Assembly: GCF_008932245.1 (NCBI RefSeq)
Contig: NZ_CP034910.1
Span: forward strand, 558,001 to 622,000
Direction: 5' to 3'
DNA from: Sinorhizobium alkalisoli
GTDB taxonomy: Bacteria > Pseudomonadota > Alphaproteobacteria > Rhizobiales > Rhizobiaceae
DNA length: 64,000 bases
The stretch's first letter is position 1, and each line of letters begins with the position of its first letter. Positions 25,171-34,728 of this stretch are shown here, piece by piece. Made by a program: the position numbers and the translations under genes. The notes under the pieces are model-generated. The model was given only the letters and a program-made list of their open reading frames with translations, was not told where the DNA came from and did not search any database.

Positions 25171-27108
25171 TCAGGGCGCCGGCGTGTACCAGATCGGCGA
25201 CGTATAGGCGCGCTCCTGCAATGTCATCGTCGTGCCGGGCGCCGGCGTGACGCCGAAGCGCTTGGCGTCGTAGGCGGTCCAGCGCGGCGTCGGGATTTCG
25301 ATCACGCGGCCGTAATAGAAGGCCGGTTGGCTGGGATCGAAATCGGGGTCCTGCCACACGGCAATAAGCTCCGGCGTGCCGATCGAGTTCGACCAGGTGG
25401 CCGCGACCAGGTCCACCGTGTCGCCGACGGGTGGCAGTTTGCCGTCATTTCCGGGCTTGCGCTCACCCGACCAGGCGACGTCGTAGATTTTCTCCTGCAG
25501 GTTGCCGTCCTTGTCGAGCCAACCCTTGATGATCTGGTAGCGGTCGAGATTGGCGCCGATCGGATCCTTCAGCGCGGCGACGAGGAAGGTCGGTGCTTTG
25601 TCCTGCGGGGCCTTGCCGAGGTCAGCGCCCATCGGGACGCCCTTGGCGTAGCCGACGATGGCCGGAGCGCGTGTTTCCGCGTCAGCCGGCGCGAAATCCC
25701 AGCCGCCGAAGAAGCGCACGATCATGCGCGGACCGGTCGTCGCGTAGGTTTCCTTACGTTGCATGGCGTCCCAGAGCGAGGCGCGCGTGTTCTCCCTGGC
25801 CCAGACGGCGGCGTAGCCGGACGACGACACCTCCCAGTCCATGATCTTCACGCCCGTCTCGGCGTTGTTGATGAAGGTGGCGGTCATGCGGTGGGGGCTG
25901 GGCTCCTGGGGTGTCGTCTTGCCGAAGAAGTTCTCCTCCTCCATTGCGGAGAGCCCGGTATGGGCATCGCTGCTGCCGACCAGGCCGAACTTGTACGGGT
26001 TCGTCCCGAGCTCCTTTTCGAGCTTCAGACCGTTCTTGTAAGCCGAGCGCGCATATTCGAATTCCAGCATGTCTCTTTTCTTGGCGACGCTTCCGTCGAG
26101 ATTGCCCTTGTCCCAGCGTTCGAAATTGGCGAACTCGTCATTGGGTGAGAGATAGGGGTGTGCTTCGCTGTCGCCCTTGGTCTGGGTTGCCTCGTAGAGG
26201 CGCTCCCACCTTGCCCGCGTCTCGACGTATTCGCGGTCGAGTTTCTTGCCCAAGGCTTCCACGACCGGAAACATCAAACCGTTGCTCAAATTGCCGTTGT
26301 GCGCGATCGCGAGCACGCTGCCGCCCGTCTTCTCTTCGTAGGCCTCCATCCATTTCCAGAGATCGGCGGGGTTGTCGCTGCCGTAAGGCGGATAGACGGT
26401 GAAGGGCTCGACCTGGCTTGCCTTGTCGCCATTGTCGCGAAAGATCACATTGCGGTGCAAATTGTTGCCGCCCGTGTTCGACGTCCACTCGTAGCCGATG
26501 AAGGCCGTGAACCGGCCCGGTTCGTTATGTTGTTCGGCGGCGGCGATCGTCTCCTTCCAGGCACTGCGGTAGGCGGTGGTTCCCGGGAAGTACATCAGAT
26601 CCTTGGGGAATGTCCCGTGCGAAAAGGCGATGATGATTTCCGTCGCAGCGTCCGCTCCTTTGCCGGACCGGATCATGTCATACCACTTGCGGCCGGTGGG
26701 ATCGGAGACGAGATTCGGTTTGCCCGCGAAGAGATCCGGGAAGAAGCCCATATTGTCCGAGTGATCGGCCACGACGAGAAAATCGAGCGGTCGGGAGAGT
26801 CTCACTGGCTGTCCGGTGGAGGAGACGACCTCTTCGCCCTTGGCAAATCGATATGCGTCCATCGGTCCAAGACGGGCGCCAAAGGCGCCGGCGTCCATGG
26901 AAAAGGACGTGTGCAGATGCGTGTCGCCGAAGTACGGGCGGGCCGGGAAGTCGCGGCCGACATAGGGCGAATAGGCCGGGGGTCGCTGGTGTACGCGCTC
27001 GGCGTCTTCCTTGCTGAGCGTGCCGGCGTCCTGTGCCGATGCCGGCAGCCCCAGCCCCGATAGCACGAGACTGACCAGCGCCGTGCCGTAGAAGAAGGTC
27101 TTTGCCAT
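25171..27108 (-). CDS. Secreted DUF3604 protein
   Basis: 645 aa exported protein: signal peptide (about 1-25), then a single large DUF3604 domain that fills the protein. It opens with YFGDTHLHTSFSMDAGAFG, a PHP-like metal-binding start, and later has VVADHSDNMG and SSDAHTG, so a metal-dependent phosphoesterase-type hydrolase fold is likely. Substrate unknown. AGGAGGAAATC precedes the ATG at 27108. It is the last gene of the PpiC-HupE-unknown-DUF3604 run on the minus strand. Confidence 0.82.
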   Translation of the reverse strand: MAKTFFYGTALVSLVLSGLGLPASAQDAGTLSKEDAERVHQRPPAYSPYVGRDFPARPYFGDTHLHTSFSMDAGAFGARLGPMDAYRFAKGEEVVSSTGQPVRLSRPLDFLVVADHSDNMGFFPDLFAGKPNLVSDPTGRKWYDMIRSGKGADAATEIIIAFSHGTFPKDLMYFPGTTAYRSAWKETIAAAEQHNEPGRFTAFIGYEWTSNTGGNNLHRNVIFRDNGDKASQVEPFTVYPPYGSDNPADLWKWMEAYEEKTGGSVLAIAHNGNLSNGLMFPVVEALGKKLDREYVETRARWERLYEATQTKGDSEAHPYLSPNDEFANFERWDKGNLDGSVAKKRDMLEFEYARSAYKNGLKLEKELGTNPYKFGLVGSSDAHTGLSAMEEENFFGKTTPQEPSPHRMTATFINNAETGVKIMDWEVSSSGYAAVWARENTRASLWDAMQRKETYATTGPRMIVRFFGGWDFAPADAETRAPAIVGYAKGVPMGADLGKAPQDKAPTFLVAALKDPIGANLDRYQIIKGWLDKDGNLQEKIYDVAWSGERKPGNDGKLPPVGDTVDLVAATWSNSIGTPELIAVWQDPDFDPSQPAFYYGRVIEIPTPRWTAYDAKRFGVTPAPGTTMTLQERAYTSPIWYTPAP

Positions 27109-27133
27109 GATTTCCTCCTGAAGATTGATTGAT

Positions 27134-27805
27134 TCAACGGTCGCGGCCGATGTCGGTCTTGCGCTGCGACGGGATGTCCGGGATTGCGGCCTCCGTCACT
27201 GGCGCCGCGGGTGTCATCGGTTTTGATTGGCGAGCCTCAGTCGGGGCACAGGCAAGCAGGAACAGCGCCCGTTTTGCAGCCGGCCCATAGAGGCGGACGA
27301 GGCCGAGTTCGCGGGCTTTGCCGAAAGTCAGGCGTCCGCTCGCAATCTCACCGATGACCGCCTCGCCGGAGACGAGAACGACATCCTCCGGTTCGGGCCC
27401 CGTCACGTGCACGCGCATGTGCAGCCCGCTCGTATCCATCTCGAAGCGCGTCCACAGCATGGGCTCGATGAGAACGAGAGAGACGGACGGGAGCGGCGTC
27501 TCGCCGGAGACGGAAGGCAATTTTCGGCCAAAGTGCTCAAGGGATCGCACAGTCTTGCGATAATTCGCGCCGAACAGGTCCGGGCCCGCGCCCGTGGGTT
27601 CAGGAGGCGGCAGCCGCCGCTCGGCGACAGCCGCTGAGATGGAGCCGAGCACATGCAGCGCGTCTGGATAGATCCAATTCAGGAGCCCACGAGCCATCAT
27701 GACGTCGTCGTGATAGCCGCACGCAGAGCTTGCCGATGGCGACAGAATTGCGGCCAGAAGCGATAGCGGTAGGAGCAGCCGGGAAATGCAAGCCTTTCTG
27801 TGCAT
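27134..27805 (-). CDS. Exported hypothetical protein
   Basis: 223 aa with a signal peptide ending near SASSACGYHDD; a cysteine follows the signal, but the preceding residues are not a convincing lipobox. The central region (about 85-190) is beta-rich; the C-terminus is Pro/Lys-rich. AGAGGAAGCGACC precedes the ATG at 27805, so the longer frame upstream is not used. It lies between the HupE-like gene and the DUF3604 gene and probably works with them. I recognise no family. Confidence 0.65.
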   Translation of the reverse strand: MHRKACISRLLLPLSLLAAILSPSASSACGYHDDVMMARGLLNWIYPDALHVLGSISAAVAERRLPPPEPTGAGPDLFGANYRKTVRSLEHFGRKLPSVSGETPLPSVSLVLIEPMLWTRFEMDTSGLHMRVHVTGPEPEDVVLVSGEAVIGEIASGRLTFGKARELGLVRLYGPAAKRALFLLACAPTEARQSKPMTPAAPVTEAAIPDIPSQRKTDIGRDR

Positions 27806-27816
27806 GGTCGCTTCCT

Positions 27817-28815
27817 CTAGAACATCGCCAGTCGCTGCACGGTCCAGAACATGGCAACGGAGCCGATCGCATAGGCCGGAACACGGTACCTCCACGTCGG
27901 GAGCGGCAGGGGAATACGGCGGACCGCAGCCGCGAGCGCCAGTGCCGCTGCCACGAAGAGAAGCTGTCCGATTTCCACGCCGCCATTGAAGAACAGCAGC
28001 GCCGGAGGGACGTGTCCTGCAGGCAGGCCGGCCTCGCTCAGCGCACCCGCAAAACCGAAGCCGTGCAGCAGGCCGAAGCCGAAGGCCACGAGCCATGGCG
28101 CCCGCGCCGCCATGCCCTCGCGCCCCTGGTCCCGATGGACGATCTCGACAGCGACGAAGACGATGGAAAGTGCAATCACCGCCTCGACCGGGGCGAGCGG
28201 CACGTTCACGAGCCCGAGGGTGGCCAGCGCGAGCGTGATGGAATGGGCGAGGGTGAAGGCCGTAATCGTCTTCACCAGCAGCCCGATACCCCGCGTCAGC
28301 ATCAGAAGCGTGAAGACGAAGAGCAGGTGATCGATGCCGAAGAGGATGTGCTCGATCCCGAGCAGCAGGTAGATGCCGGCAACGTGGAGGACGGTGTCCC
28401 GGGCCGGTATCGTCGCCGAGGGCTCGTTCGGCGTCAGGCGTTGCGTCCAGGTGCTGCCGTCAGCATATTCGATGTGCGCGAGCACATCGGTCATCGTTGC
28501 CGCAAGCCCGGCGATTGTCAGGGTCTGACCGCGCAAAGCCGGGGCTTGCAGGGACCAGATTTCGATCGCCGCACCCGGAAGGATGCGGACGGCCGGCAGC
28601 GACGGATGGGTCTCTCCGGAGAATTCGGGCTTCAGCGCGAGCCTCATATCGCCGCGCATCGGCACCTTCCACAAGACGGAGAACATACCCGGCTCCTGCT
28701 CACGCAGTTCGAGATAGGCGGGCCGCACCTCGTGCGCCAATGCAGCCGCGGCGACCAGCAGCGGCAAAAGGCAGGCCGTCAGCGCTGCCAAGCGGACGAT
28801 GGCGCGCCACATCAT
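27817..28815 (-). CDS. HupE/UreJ-family membrane protein
   Basis: 332 aa: signal peptide ending at ALAHEVRPAYLEL, a periplasmic beta domain (about 27-150), then six or seven membrane helices with the family's conserved histidine-rich segments GIEHILFGIDHLLF, FTLAHSITLALA and FGLLHGFGFAG. HupE/UreJ proteins are linked to nickel or other metal uptake; the long-periplasmic-domain subtype is uncharacterised. The start ATG ATG at 28815 overlaps the ppiC stop by four bases and has GGAGGG. Confidence 0.8.
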   Translation of the reverse strand: MMWRAIVRLAALTACLLPLLVAAAALAHEVRPAYLELREQEPGMFSVLWKVPMRGDMRLALKPEFSGETHPSLPAVRILPGAAIEIWSLQAPALRGQTLTIAGLAATMTDVLAHIEYADGSTWTQRLTPNEPSATIPARDTVLHVAGIYLLLGIEHILFGIDHLLFVFTLLMLTRGIGLLVKTITAFTLAHSITLALATLGLVNVPLAPVEAVIALSIVFVAVEIVHRDQGREGMAARAPWLVAFGFGLLHGFGFAGALSEAGLPAGHVPPALLFFNGGVEIGQLLFVAAALALAAAVRRIPLPLPTWRYRVPAYAIGSVAMFWTVQRLAMF

Positions 28816-29678
28816 CGGATACCCTCCTGCGCCAGATGGCCGATGAAGGGCTCGACGCTTGGCTCCGCCACGATTTCGTATTTCTCTAACAATTCCGCGA
28901 AGTAACGTTCCTGGTACCGGCGCCGCTCTTCGTCCTGCCATTGCGCGAGCACTTCGCTCTTGACCTCGGCGAAGGGCCTGATCGCGGGAGGGGCAATCTC
29001 GGATACGTGGACGAGATGCTGTCCGAAGGCGGACTCGATCGGGCCGCTCCATTCTCCCGCCTTGAGCGCAACGACCTCCTGTGAAAATTCAGGTCCGAAC
29101 TGTGCGGCGATGTCGCTTTGCGTGTCATCCTCCAGTCGTGCCTCAGCCAGCCACTGGTCCCCTTGTTCGATGATCGCCGTCTCCCCAAGGCCGTCGGATG
29201 CGGCAAGCACGCGTCGCGCGTCGGCCGCCGCATCCTGGCGCTTCGAACCGCTGAAAAAGACGTGGACGAAAGACACCCGTGCCTCCTGGCGGAACCGGTC
29301 CGGATGCGCATCATAAAACTGGCGCAGGTCGTCTTCGGTCGGCTCGGCGAGGCGCGCGGTATCCTCGATTAGGAAGGCTACCTTCTGTGCCAGTCTGCGC
29401 CGGATGATCGTATCGTCCTGGTCGAGCCCCAAGGCGCGGGCCTCGTTGGCAAGCAGTTCTTCCTTCACCAACTCCGCGACGAGACCGCGCAACTCTTCCT
29501 CGGACGGGGCGCGCCCCCATTGGCCGGTCCAGGTTTCAGTGATCCAGCGCAGATGCCCGTCATCGAGCCGAATTTCCGGCCGGTCCGCCCCGGCTTCGCT
29601 GTTGAGCCAGGCATGCGCGACAAACAGGGCTGCGCCGGCGATGGCGAAGTGGACGAGGGGTTCCTTCAGTAACCTCAT
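28812..29678 (-). CDS. Parvulin-type peptidyl-prolyl isomerase, membrane anchored
   Basis: 288 aa: one N-terminal membrane anchor (about 8-25), a SurA/PpiD-like helical region, and a parvulin domain (about 125-250) containing AFGQHLVHVSEI. It would assist folding of exported proteins on the periplasmic side. It heads the four-gene run and its stop overlaps the HupE-like start, so it is a dedicated partner rather than a housekeeping PpiD, which is about twice as long. Confidence 0.8.
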   Translation of the reverse strand: MRLLKEPLVHFAIAGAALFVAHAWLNSEAGADRPEIRLDDGHLRWITETWTGQWGRAPSEEELRGLVAELVKEELLANEARALGLDQDDTIIRRRLAQKVAFLIEDTARLAEPTEDDLRQFYDAHPDRFRQEARVSFVHVFFSGSKRQDAAADARRVLAASDGLGETAIIEQGDQWLAEARLEDDTQSDIAAQFGPEFSQEVVALKAGEWSGPIESAFGQHLVHVSEIAPPAIRPFAEVKSEVLAQWQDEERRRYQERYFAELLEKYEIVAEPSVEPFIGHLAQEGIR

Positions 29679-29874
29679 GGCGAGTCATCCCGCTTGAGTA
29701 TCTCCCGGTCAGGCGGAATTGCCCGAAACGCGATACGAAAAAACTGACATGGCGGTCGTGAATGCCTTTGAGCACCCGCCCTGAAGCAGGTTTCGGAGCG
29801 TCCGACGCTCCGATAAACTGCGGCGATCAAATCCTGAGCAGATGAAGCGCGGGAGAGCGACACGCGAACCTGCT

Positions 29875-30174
29875 TCAATGCTTCGGCAATCGCGGCATCG
29901 TGACGACATTTGCCCGCTCCAGCGCCTCGGCGATCTCCCCGGCAAGATCCGTGACGATCTCGTCGTATTCCAGGCGCCGCACCGCACGAAGGCTTTCCGG
30001 CAAGTGCTCGACCGCAGCGAGCGCCTCTTCGGCGGCCGCAAGATCGTCGCAGATGCAGCGGAAATTCTCGTCCCGCGCAAGCAACGCCTCGATCTGCGGA
30101 CCTCGCGTCGGAAACCGGCAGATGGCAGCTTGCAGTCCACCTTTCCCGGCAGTGCCCTCCGACCGCGCACCCAT
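29875..30174 (-). CDS. Small hypothetical protein
   Basis: 99 aa, mostly helical and acidic, no signal or membrane segment. The stretch IEALLARDENFRCICDDLAAAEEAL looks like a genuine, conserved rhizobial protein rather than an antisense artefact, although plus-strand frames are also open here. The ATG at 30174 lies just inside an A+T-rich region shared with the divergent TolB/TPR gene. Function unknown. Confidence 0.55.
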   Translation of the reverse strand: MGARSEGTAGKGGLQAAICRFPTRGPQIEALLARDENFRCICDDLAAAEEALAAVEHLPESLRAVRRLEYDEIVTDLAGEIAEALERANVVTMPRLPKH

Positions 30175-30317
30175 GTTCGATTAGCCTTCGCAAAGCTAAA
30201 AACTATTTCAGGAAGAGTATATTGCGCCAAGTCAATGCAGGGATGTAATTTACGTGAGCAAACAGTCGTATGCGGCGGTCAATGCACCTGCGGGGGGCTA
30301 TGAAGGGGGGCGAGGCA

Positions 30318-32084
30318 ATGCTCCAGACCCGTTCCGTCCGAGTGGATCAGGCGGCAAAGCCGATGCCGCCGGAGCCGGAAGTTCGCCTGCAATTGCAGCG
30401 AATCCTGTCGAGCCCGGAATTCGACGTGCCGGAACGGGCGCACAAGTTTCTCACCTATGTCGTCGACGAGGCCATTGCCGGCCGAGGGGATCGGATCAAG
30501 GCCTACTCGATCGCGGTGGAGGTTTTCGGCCGCGACTCGTCATTCGACGCACAGAGCGACCCCGTGGTTCGAATAGAAGCCGGACGCATAAGGCGGGCGC
30601 TCGAGCGCTACTACCTGATTGCGGGTCAAGGCGATCCGATCACGATCGACGTACCCAAAGGCGGATATGTTCCGGTCTTCAACTGGAATGGTGACGGCGC
30701 GGTCCCCGATGGAACTGGCGAGAATGCTGCCGATGAGCGCGACGGGCCTGGCAAGCGCCGGGCGGTGCACTGGCGGCCGGTTCTTGTCGCCGCCGCAGGA
30801 TTTCTTCTTCTCGGATCCATTCTTTTCTACGGCACCTCGCGCACGGATGACGTGCCCAACGCGTCCTCGATCCTGGCTCAGGCGGTGCCGGACGTGCCGC
30901 GCGTGATCGTCCTGCCTTTCGAGGACCTGTCTGGAACCGGCGGCTCAAAGATCGTCGCGAGGGGTCTGACCGACAAGGTGATCGAACAGATATCGAAGTT
31001 CAAAGAAATCGTCGTCGTCGCGGGCGACCCGTCCCAAGCGCCGAGCGACACGCCGGCAGGCGCTGTTGGGCAGAATGCCCGCTATGCGCTTTCGGGCGGC
31101 GTCCTGTTCGATGGAGACCGGCTGCGGTTGACAAGCCGCCTCATCAACCGCGCCGACGGCGCGGTCCTGTGGGCCGAAAGCTACAGCGAGAGCCTCGAGG
31201 TCCGCAGTCTTCTCGAACTTGAAACCAAGCTGGCGCGCTCCGTTGCCACGGCGCTGGCGCAGCCCTACGGCGTCGTATTCAGGGCGGATGCCTCGTCGGC
31301 GGCAAACATGCCGCCGGAGGATTGGGAAGCCTATCGATGTACCTTGGCCTATTACGGTTATCGCGCCAGTCTCAATCCGCAGACCCACGCTTCGGTTCAG
31401 GCCTGCCTCAAGCGGGCGGTGGAGAAATTCCCGGGCTACGCCACCGCCTGGGCGCTGCTTTCGCTGACCTACATCGATCAGCTCCGGTTCCGCTATCGCC
31501 TCGATGCTCCCGCTTCGCCGCCGCTCGATCTCGCCATCGCGGCCGCGAGGCGCGCCGTCGAACTCGATCCGCAGAACGTTCGCGGCCTTCAGGCGGAGAT
31601 GCTTGCTTTATTCCTGCGCGGCGACGTCGACACGGCGCTGAAGATCGGCGAGCGCGCCCTGGCCTTGAATCCGAACGATCCGGAACTGAGCGCGGAATAT
31701 GGGCTTCGGCTCGCGCTGTCGGGCGAATGGGCGCGCGGCTGTCACCTTGTCGCGGAAGCGGTCGGCAGAAATCCGGGGCCGCTTGGCTATTTCGAGGCCT
31801 CGCTCGCCCTTTGCGCCTATATGCAACAGGACTATGCCGCCGCCGAGCAATGGATCAGGGCGGCCGATGTGCAGGCGAACCCGCTTTATCATTTCATCAC
31901 GGCCGCCATCCTCGGGCAACTTGTGAAGACGGAAGAGGCGGCCAGGGAAAGAGATTGGATCGAGAAGAATGCACCGGGCATTCTCCAGAACATTCGCCAT
32001 GAGGTGGCGCTGCGCATCCATCGGCCGGAGGATCAGCGCCTTTTCCTCGAAGGGCTGGCGAAGGCGGGTCTGACAGTCCCGTAA
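30318..32084 (+). CDS. TolB/TPR-type membrane regulator-like protein
   Basis: 588 aa: an N-terminal domain (about 15-110) of the winged-helix-like type often found ahead of TolB/TPR modules, one membrane helix (about 155-172), a TolB N-like domain (RVIVLPFEDLSGTGGSKIV onward) and C-terminal TPR repeats. The same TolB-TPR half occurs in rhizobial adenylate cyclase-like proteins, but there is no cyclase domain here. Starts at 30270 and 30300 are also in frame; 30318 has the best-spaced GGGGGGCGAGG. A CadC-like membrane-bound transcription regulator is plausible but unproved. Divergent from the small gene at 30174. Confidence 0.7.
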   Translation: MLQTRSVRVDQAAKPMPPEPEVRLQLQRILSSPEFDVPERAHKFLTYVVDEAIAGRGDRIKAYSIAVEVFGRDSSFDAQSDPVVRIEAGRIRRALERYYLIAGQGDPITIDVPKGGYVPVFNWNGDGAVPDGTGENAADERDGPGKRRAVHWRPVLVAAAGFLLLGSILFYGTSRTDDVPNASSILAQAVPDVPRVIVLPFEDLSGTGGSKIVARGLTDKVIEQISKFKEIVVVAGDPSQAPSDTPAGAVGQNARYALSGGVLFDGDRLRLTSRLINRADGAVLWAESYSESLEVRSLLELETKLARSVATALAQPYGVVFRADASSAANMPPEDWEAYRCTLAYYGYRASLNPQTHASVQACLKRAVEKFPGYATAWALLSLTYIDQLRFRYRLDAPASPPLDLAIAAARRAVELDPQNVRGLQAEMLALFLRGDVDTALKIGERALALNPNDPELSAEYGLRLALSGEWARGCHLVAEAVGRNPGPLGYFEASLALCAYMQQDYAAAEQWIRAADVQANPLYHFITAAILGQLVKTEEAARERDWIEKNAPGILQNIRHEVALRIHRPEDQRLFLEGLAKAGLTVP

Positions 32085-32223
32085 ATCCGCAGCTTTCCGC
32101 CCCGGCGGAGGCGCAAGTCGATAGACGTTACGCGATGTTACATGCGCTCAGGGCGCGATCATAATAGAAGTCACGACGAACGAGACGCCTGCGAGGGCGG
32201 TCCCGGAGGAAAGGGAGGCGCGC

Positions 32224-33039
32224 ATGAACAGTCTTCCGTCGCATGGCGCACCATGCAAGGTCCGGCGCACGTGGGGGTGGCTCGCGTCACTGGCGCTCCC
32301 GCTTGCCCTTTCGGTGTCGTCGCCGGCGCTCGCCCAGGGCGAGGAGGCGAAGAGAATACTGAAGGCGATGGCCGACTATGTCACGGCACAGCGGCAGATC
32401 CAGTTGACCTATGACGTGGATATCGAGGTGATCACGCCGCATCTGGAAAAGCTGCAGTTTGCGTCGTCGGGCGATCTCAAGCTCAGCCGGCCCGACAAGT
32501 TGCAGGCAACGCGGAGCGGGGGCTACACGCATGTCGAACTCTATTTCGACGGAAAGACCGCCACCGTCTACGGAGAGGTCAGCAATGCCTTCGCGCAGGT
32601 CGAGATGCCGGGCTCGCTCGACCAGATGATCGATCGGCTGAGAGCCGAGCACCACATCGAGATGCCCGGCGCGGACCTGCTTTTGTCCGACCTCTACGAG
32701 GAACTGGTCGCCGGTGTCATAGAGGCCAAGTATATCGGCCGCGGCGTCGTGGATGGCGTCGAGTGCGAGCACCTGGCCTTCCGCAATCGGGAAACCGACT
32801 GGCAGCTCTGGGTGGAACCCGGAACCACGCCCATTCCGCGAAAATACGTCATCACCAGCAAGACCCTTGCGGCTGCCCCGCAATACAGCTTGCGGATCAA
32901 GTCATGGGACACGAAGACGGCGCTCGACGCGGGGGCTTTCGCCTTCAAGCCGCCTGAAGGCGCGAAATCGGTCGAGTTCACGGCCTTGACCGATATCGGC
33001 GAACTGCCACCGCCTGCGGAAGCACCGAAGGAGCAATGA
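32224..33039 (+). CDS. Periplasmic DUF2092 protein
   Basis: 271 aa with a signal peptide (cleavage after SSPALA), followed by one DUF2092 domain, an outer-membrane lipoprotein carrier-like beta fold. Its GGAGGAAAGGGAGG ribosome site is strong. The stop overlaps the next small gene (ATGA), which in turn overlaps a lipoprotein hydrolase gene, so the three form an operon. DUF2092 proteins have no settled function; handling of lipid or a lipoprotein is inference from the fold. Confidence 0.8.
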   Translation: MNSLPSHGAPCKVRRTWGWLASLALPLALSVSSPALAQGEEAKRILKAMADYVTAQRQIQLTYDVDIEVITPHLEKLQFASSGDLKLSRPDKLQATRSGGYTHVELYFDGKTATVYGEVSNAFAQVEMPGSLDQMIDRLRAEHHIEMPGADLLLSDLYEELVAGVIEAKYIGRGVVDGVECEHLAFRNRETDWQLWVEPGTTPIPRKYVITSKTLAAAPQYSLRIKSWDTKTALDAGAFAFKPPEGAKSVEFTALTDIGELPPPAEAPKEQ

Positions 33040-33041
33040 CC

Positions 33042-33323
33042 ATGGACAGGGGTCGAACAGCCATATTTGCGGTTGCCATGCTGGGCGGCATCCTCTGCCT
33101 CTTCTGGAGCGGCTCCTTCATTCCGGAGCGGGCGGGCGGCCTGGTATCGCAAGCGCAGGCGAGGGTCGGCAGGCCGGCGACGCCGATAAGCTATGCCGGT
33201 GTCGCGCGCCGCACGACGCGGCGAGCCGTCTATGCCGGCGCCGCCGCTGCAACATACTACGGTCCCGCATGCGTGGAAATTCGGGATGCATACGGCAATG
33301 TAGTGGGTTACCGATGCCCCTGA
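33042..33323 (+). CDS. Small membrane or exported protein
   Basis: 93 aa with an N-terminal hydrophobic segment and a short mature region rich in Arg, Ala and Tyr, ending ACVEIRDAYGNVVGYRCP, a two-cysteine tail seen in several rhizobial small exported proteins. GGAGC fits the ATG at 33042 better than the one at 33036, which overlaps the DUF2092 stop. The end overlaps the next gene. Function unknown; its place between DUF2092 and DUF900 genes suggests an envelope role. Confidence 0.65.
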   Translation: MDRGRTAIFAVAMLGGILCLFWSGSFIPERAGGLVSQAQARVGRPATPISYAGVARRTTRRAVYAGAAAATYYGPACVEIRDAYGNVVGYRCP

Positions 33324-34615
33324 AGTGGTTGCCGACCAAGCGGTTGAGCCTGCCCCTCGCCTTCGGCCTGCTTGCGACGGTCCTGGCGGCATGCGCCAGC
33401 CGTCCGACCGGCGTACTCGAACCCGTGGCCGCCTCGCCATCGACCAGCCAGGTGGAGATGCTCGTTGCGACCACACGCGGCCGGGCGGAGAAGCGCGGCG
33501 AGATGTTCAGCGGCGAACGTGCGCGCAGCCCGACCTTCGCGAACATTACGGTGTCGATTCCGCCTGAAAGTGTGCGCAAGGAAGGCGAAGTGGCATGGCC
33601 GCGTCGGCTTCCGCCCAATCCGGCCACGGATTTCGCCACCCTCAAGGCCGAGGAAATCGACCGGCCGGCGGCCGAAAAATGGTTGAGCTCATCCGTGCGC
33701 AGGAGCCCGGATCGCAGCGTCCTCGTCTTCATCCACGGCTTCAACAATCATTTCGAGGATGCGGTCTTCCGTTTTGCGCAGATCGTTCACGATTCGGGTG
33801 CTCACAGCGCCCCGGTGCTGGCGACCTGGCCCTCGCGCGGCAGCCTGCTCGCCTATGGCTATGATCGCGAAAGCACCAACTATACGCGCAATGCGGTGGA
33901 GCGACTGTTCCAGTACCTGGCTCGCGATTCGGAGGTAAAGGAAGTATCGATCCTCGCCCATTCGATGGGCAACTGGCTGGCTCTGGAATCACTTCGTCAG
34001 ATGGCCATCCGCAATGGCGGGCTGCCCGCGAAGTTCAAGAATGTCATGCTGGCGGCGCCCGACGTCGATGTGGACGTCTTTCGCTCGCAGATCGCGGATA
34101 TGGGCAGGCAGCTTCCGCGCTTCACGCTTTTCGTCTCGCGCGACGATCGTGCGCTCGCCGCTTCCAGGCGTGTCTGGGGCAATGTGTCCCGGTTGGGTGC
34201 GATCGATCCGGAGCAGTCGCCCTACAAGGAAGAATTGTCCGCGAACAACATAGCGGTCATCGACATGACCAAGGTCAAATCCGGCGACAGGCTGCACCAC
34301 ATCAAGTTTGCAGAATCGCCGGAAATCGTCCAGTTGATCGGCACCCGCCTGTCGGCCGGACAGGCATTGACCGACAGCCGGTTGGGGCTGGGCGATCACA
34401 TCGTTGCGGCGACGGCCGGAGCCGCGCACACGGTCGGTACGGCAACCGCCTTGGCCGTTGCCGCTCCGATTGCCGTGGTGGACCAGAACACCCGGGAAAA
34501 CTACGCTCGCTATATCGAGGCCCTGACCGGGCCTTCCGGCCAGTCGACACAAGATACGACGGTTCCCGACTGCAGCAATCGAAGCCAGGCGAGGACTGGA
34601 AGTTGCAGCCGGTGA
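33314..34615 (+). CDS. Lipoprotein alpha/beta hydrolase (DUF900)
   Basis: 433 aa, N-terminal lipoprotein signal with lipobox LAAC (cysteine near residue 27), then an alpha/beta hydrolase domain of the DUF900 family. Visible elements are the oxyanion segment VFIHGFNNHFEDA, the nucleophile elbow AHSMGNW and the acidic region AAPDVDVDVF. The start ATG at 33314 lies inside the previous gene's end, so the two are coupled; the frame is open to 33269 but that overlaps more. Substrate unknown; esterase-type activity inferred from the fold. Confidence 0.78.
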   Translation: MPLKWLPTKRLSLPLAFGLLATVLAACASRPTGVLEPVAASPSTSQVEMLVATTRGRAEKRGEMFSGERARSPTFANITVSIPPESVRKEGEVAWPRRLPPNPATDFATLKAEEIDRPAAEKWLSSSVRRSPDRSVLVFIHGFNNHFEDAVFRFAQIVHDSGAHSAPVLATWPSRGSLLAYGYDRESTNYTRNAVERLFQYLARDSEVKEVSILAHSMGNWLALESLRQMAIRNGGLPAKFKNVMLAAPDVDVDVFRSQIADMGRQLPRFTLFVSRDDRALAASRRVWGNVSRLGAIDPEQSPYKEELSANNIAVIDMTKVKSGDRLHHIKFAESPEIVQLIGTRLSAGQALTDSRLGLGDHIVAATAGAAHTVGTATALAVAAPIAVVDQNTRENYARYIEALTGPSGQSTQDTTVPDCSNRSQARTGSCSR

Positions 34616-34728
34616 TGAAAATCCAGCGAAGAGTGCCAGAAAGTGCTTGGTCGAACGACCGCGCTCCGTCATCATCCGCGCCGGGGTGAATCGATCGATC
34701 ACGGAAGCAATTGTTACCGGGGGAAACG

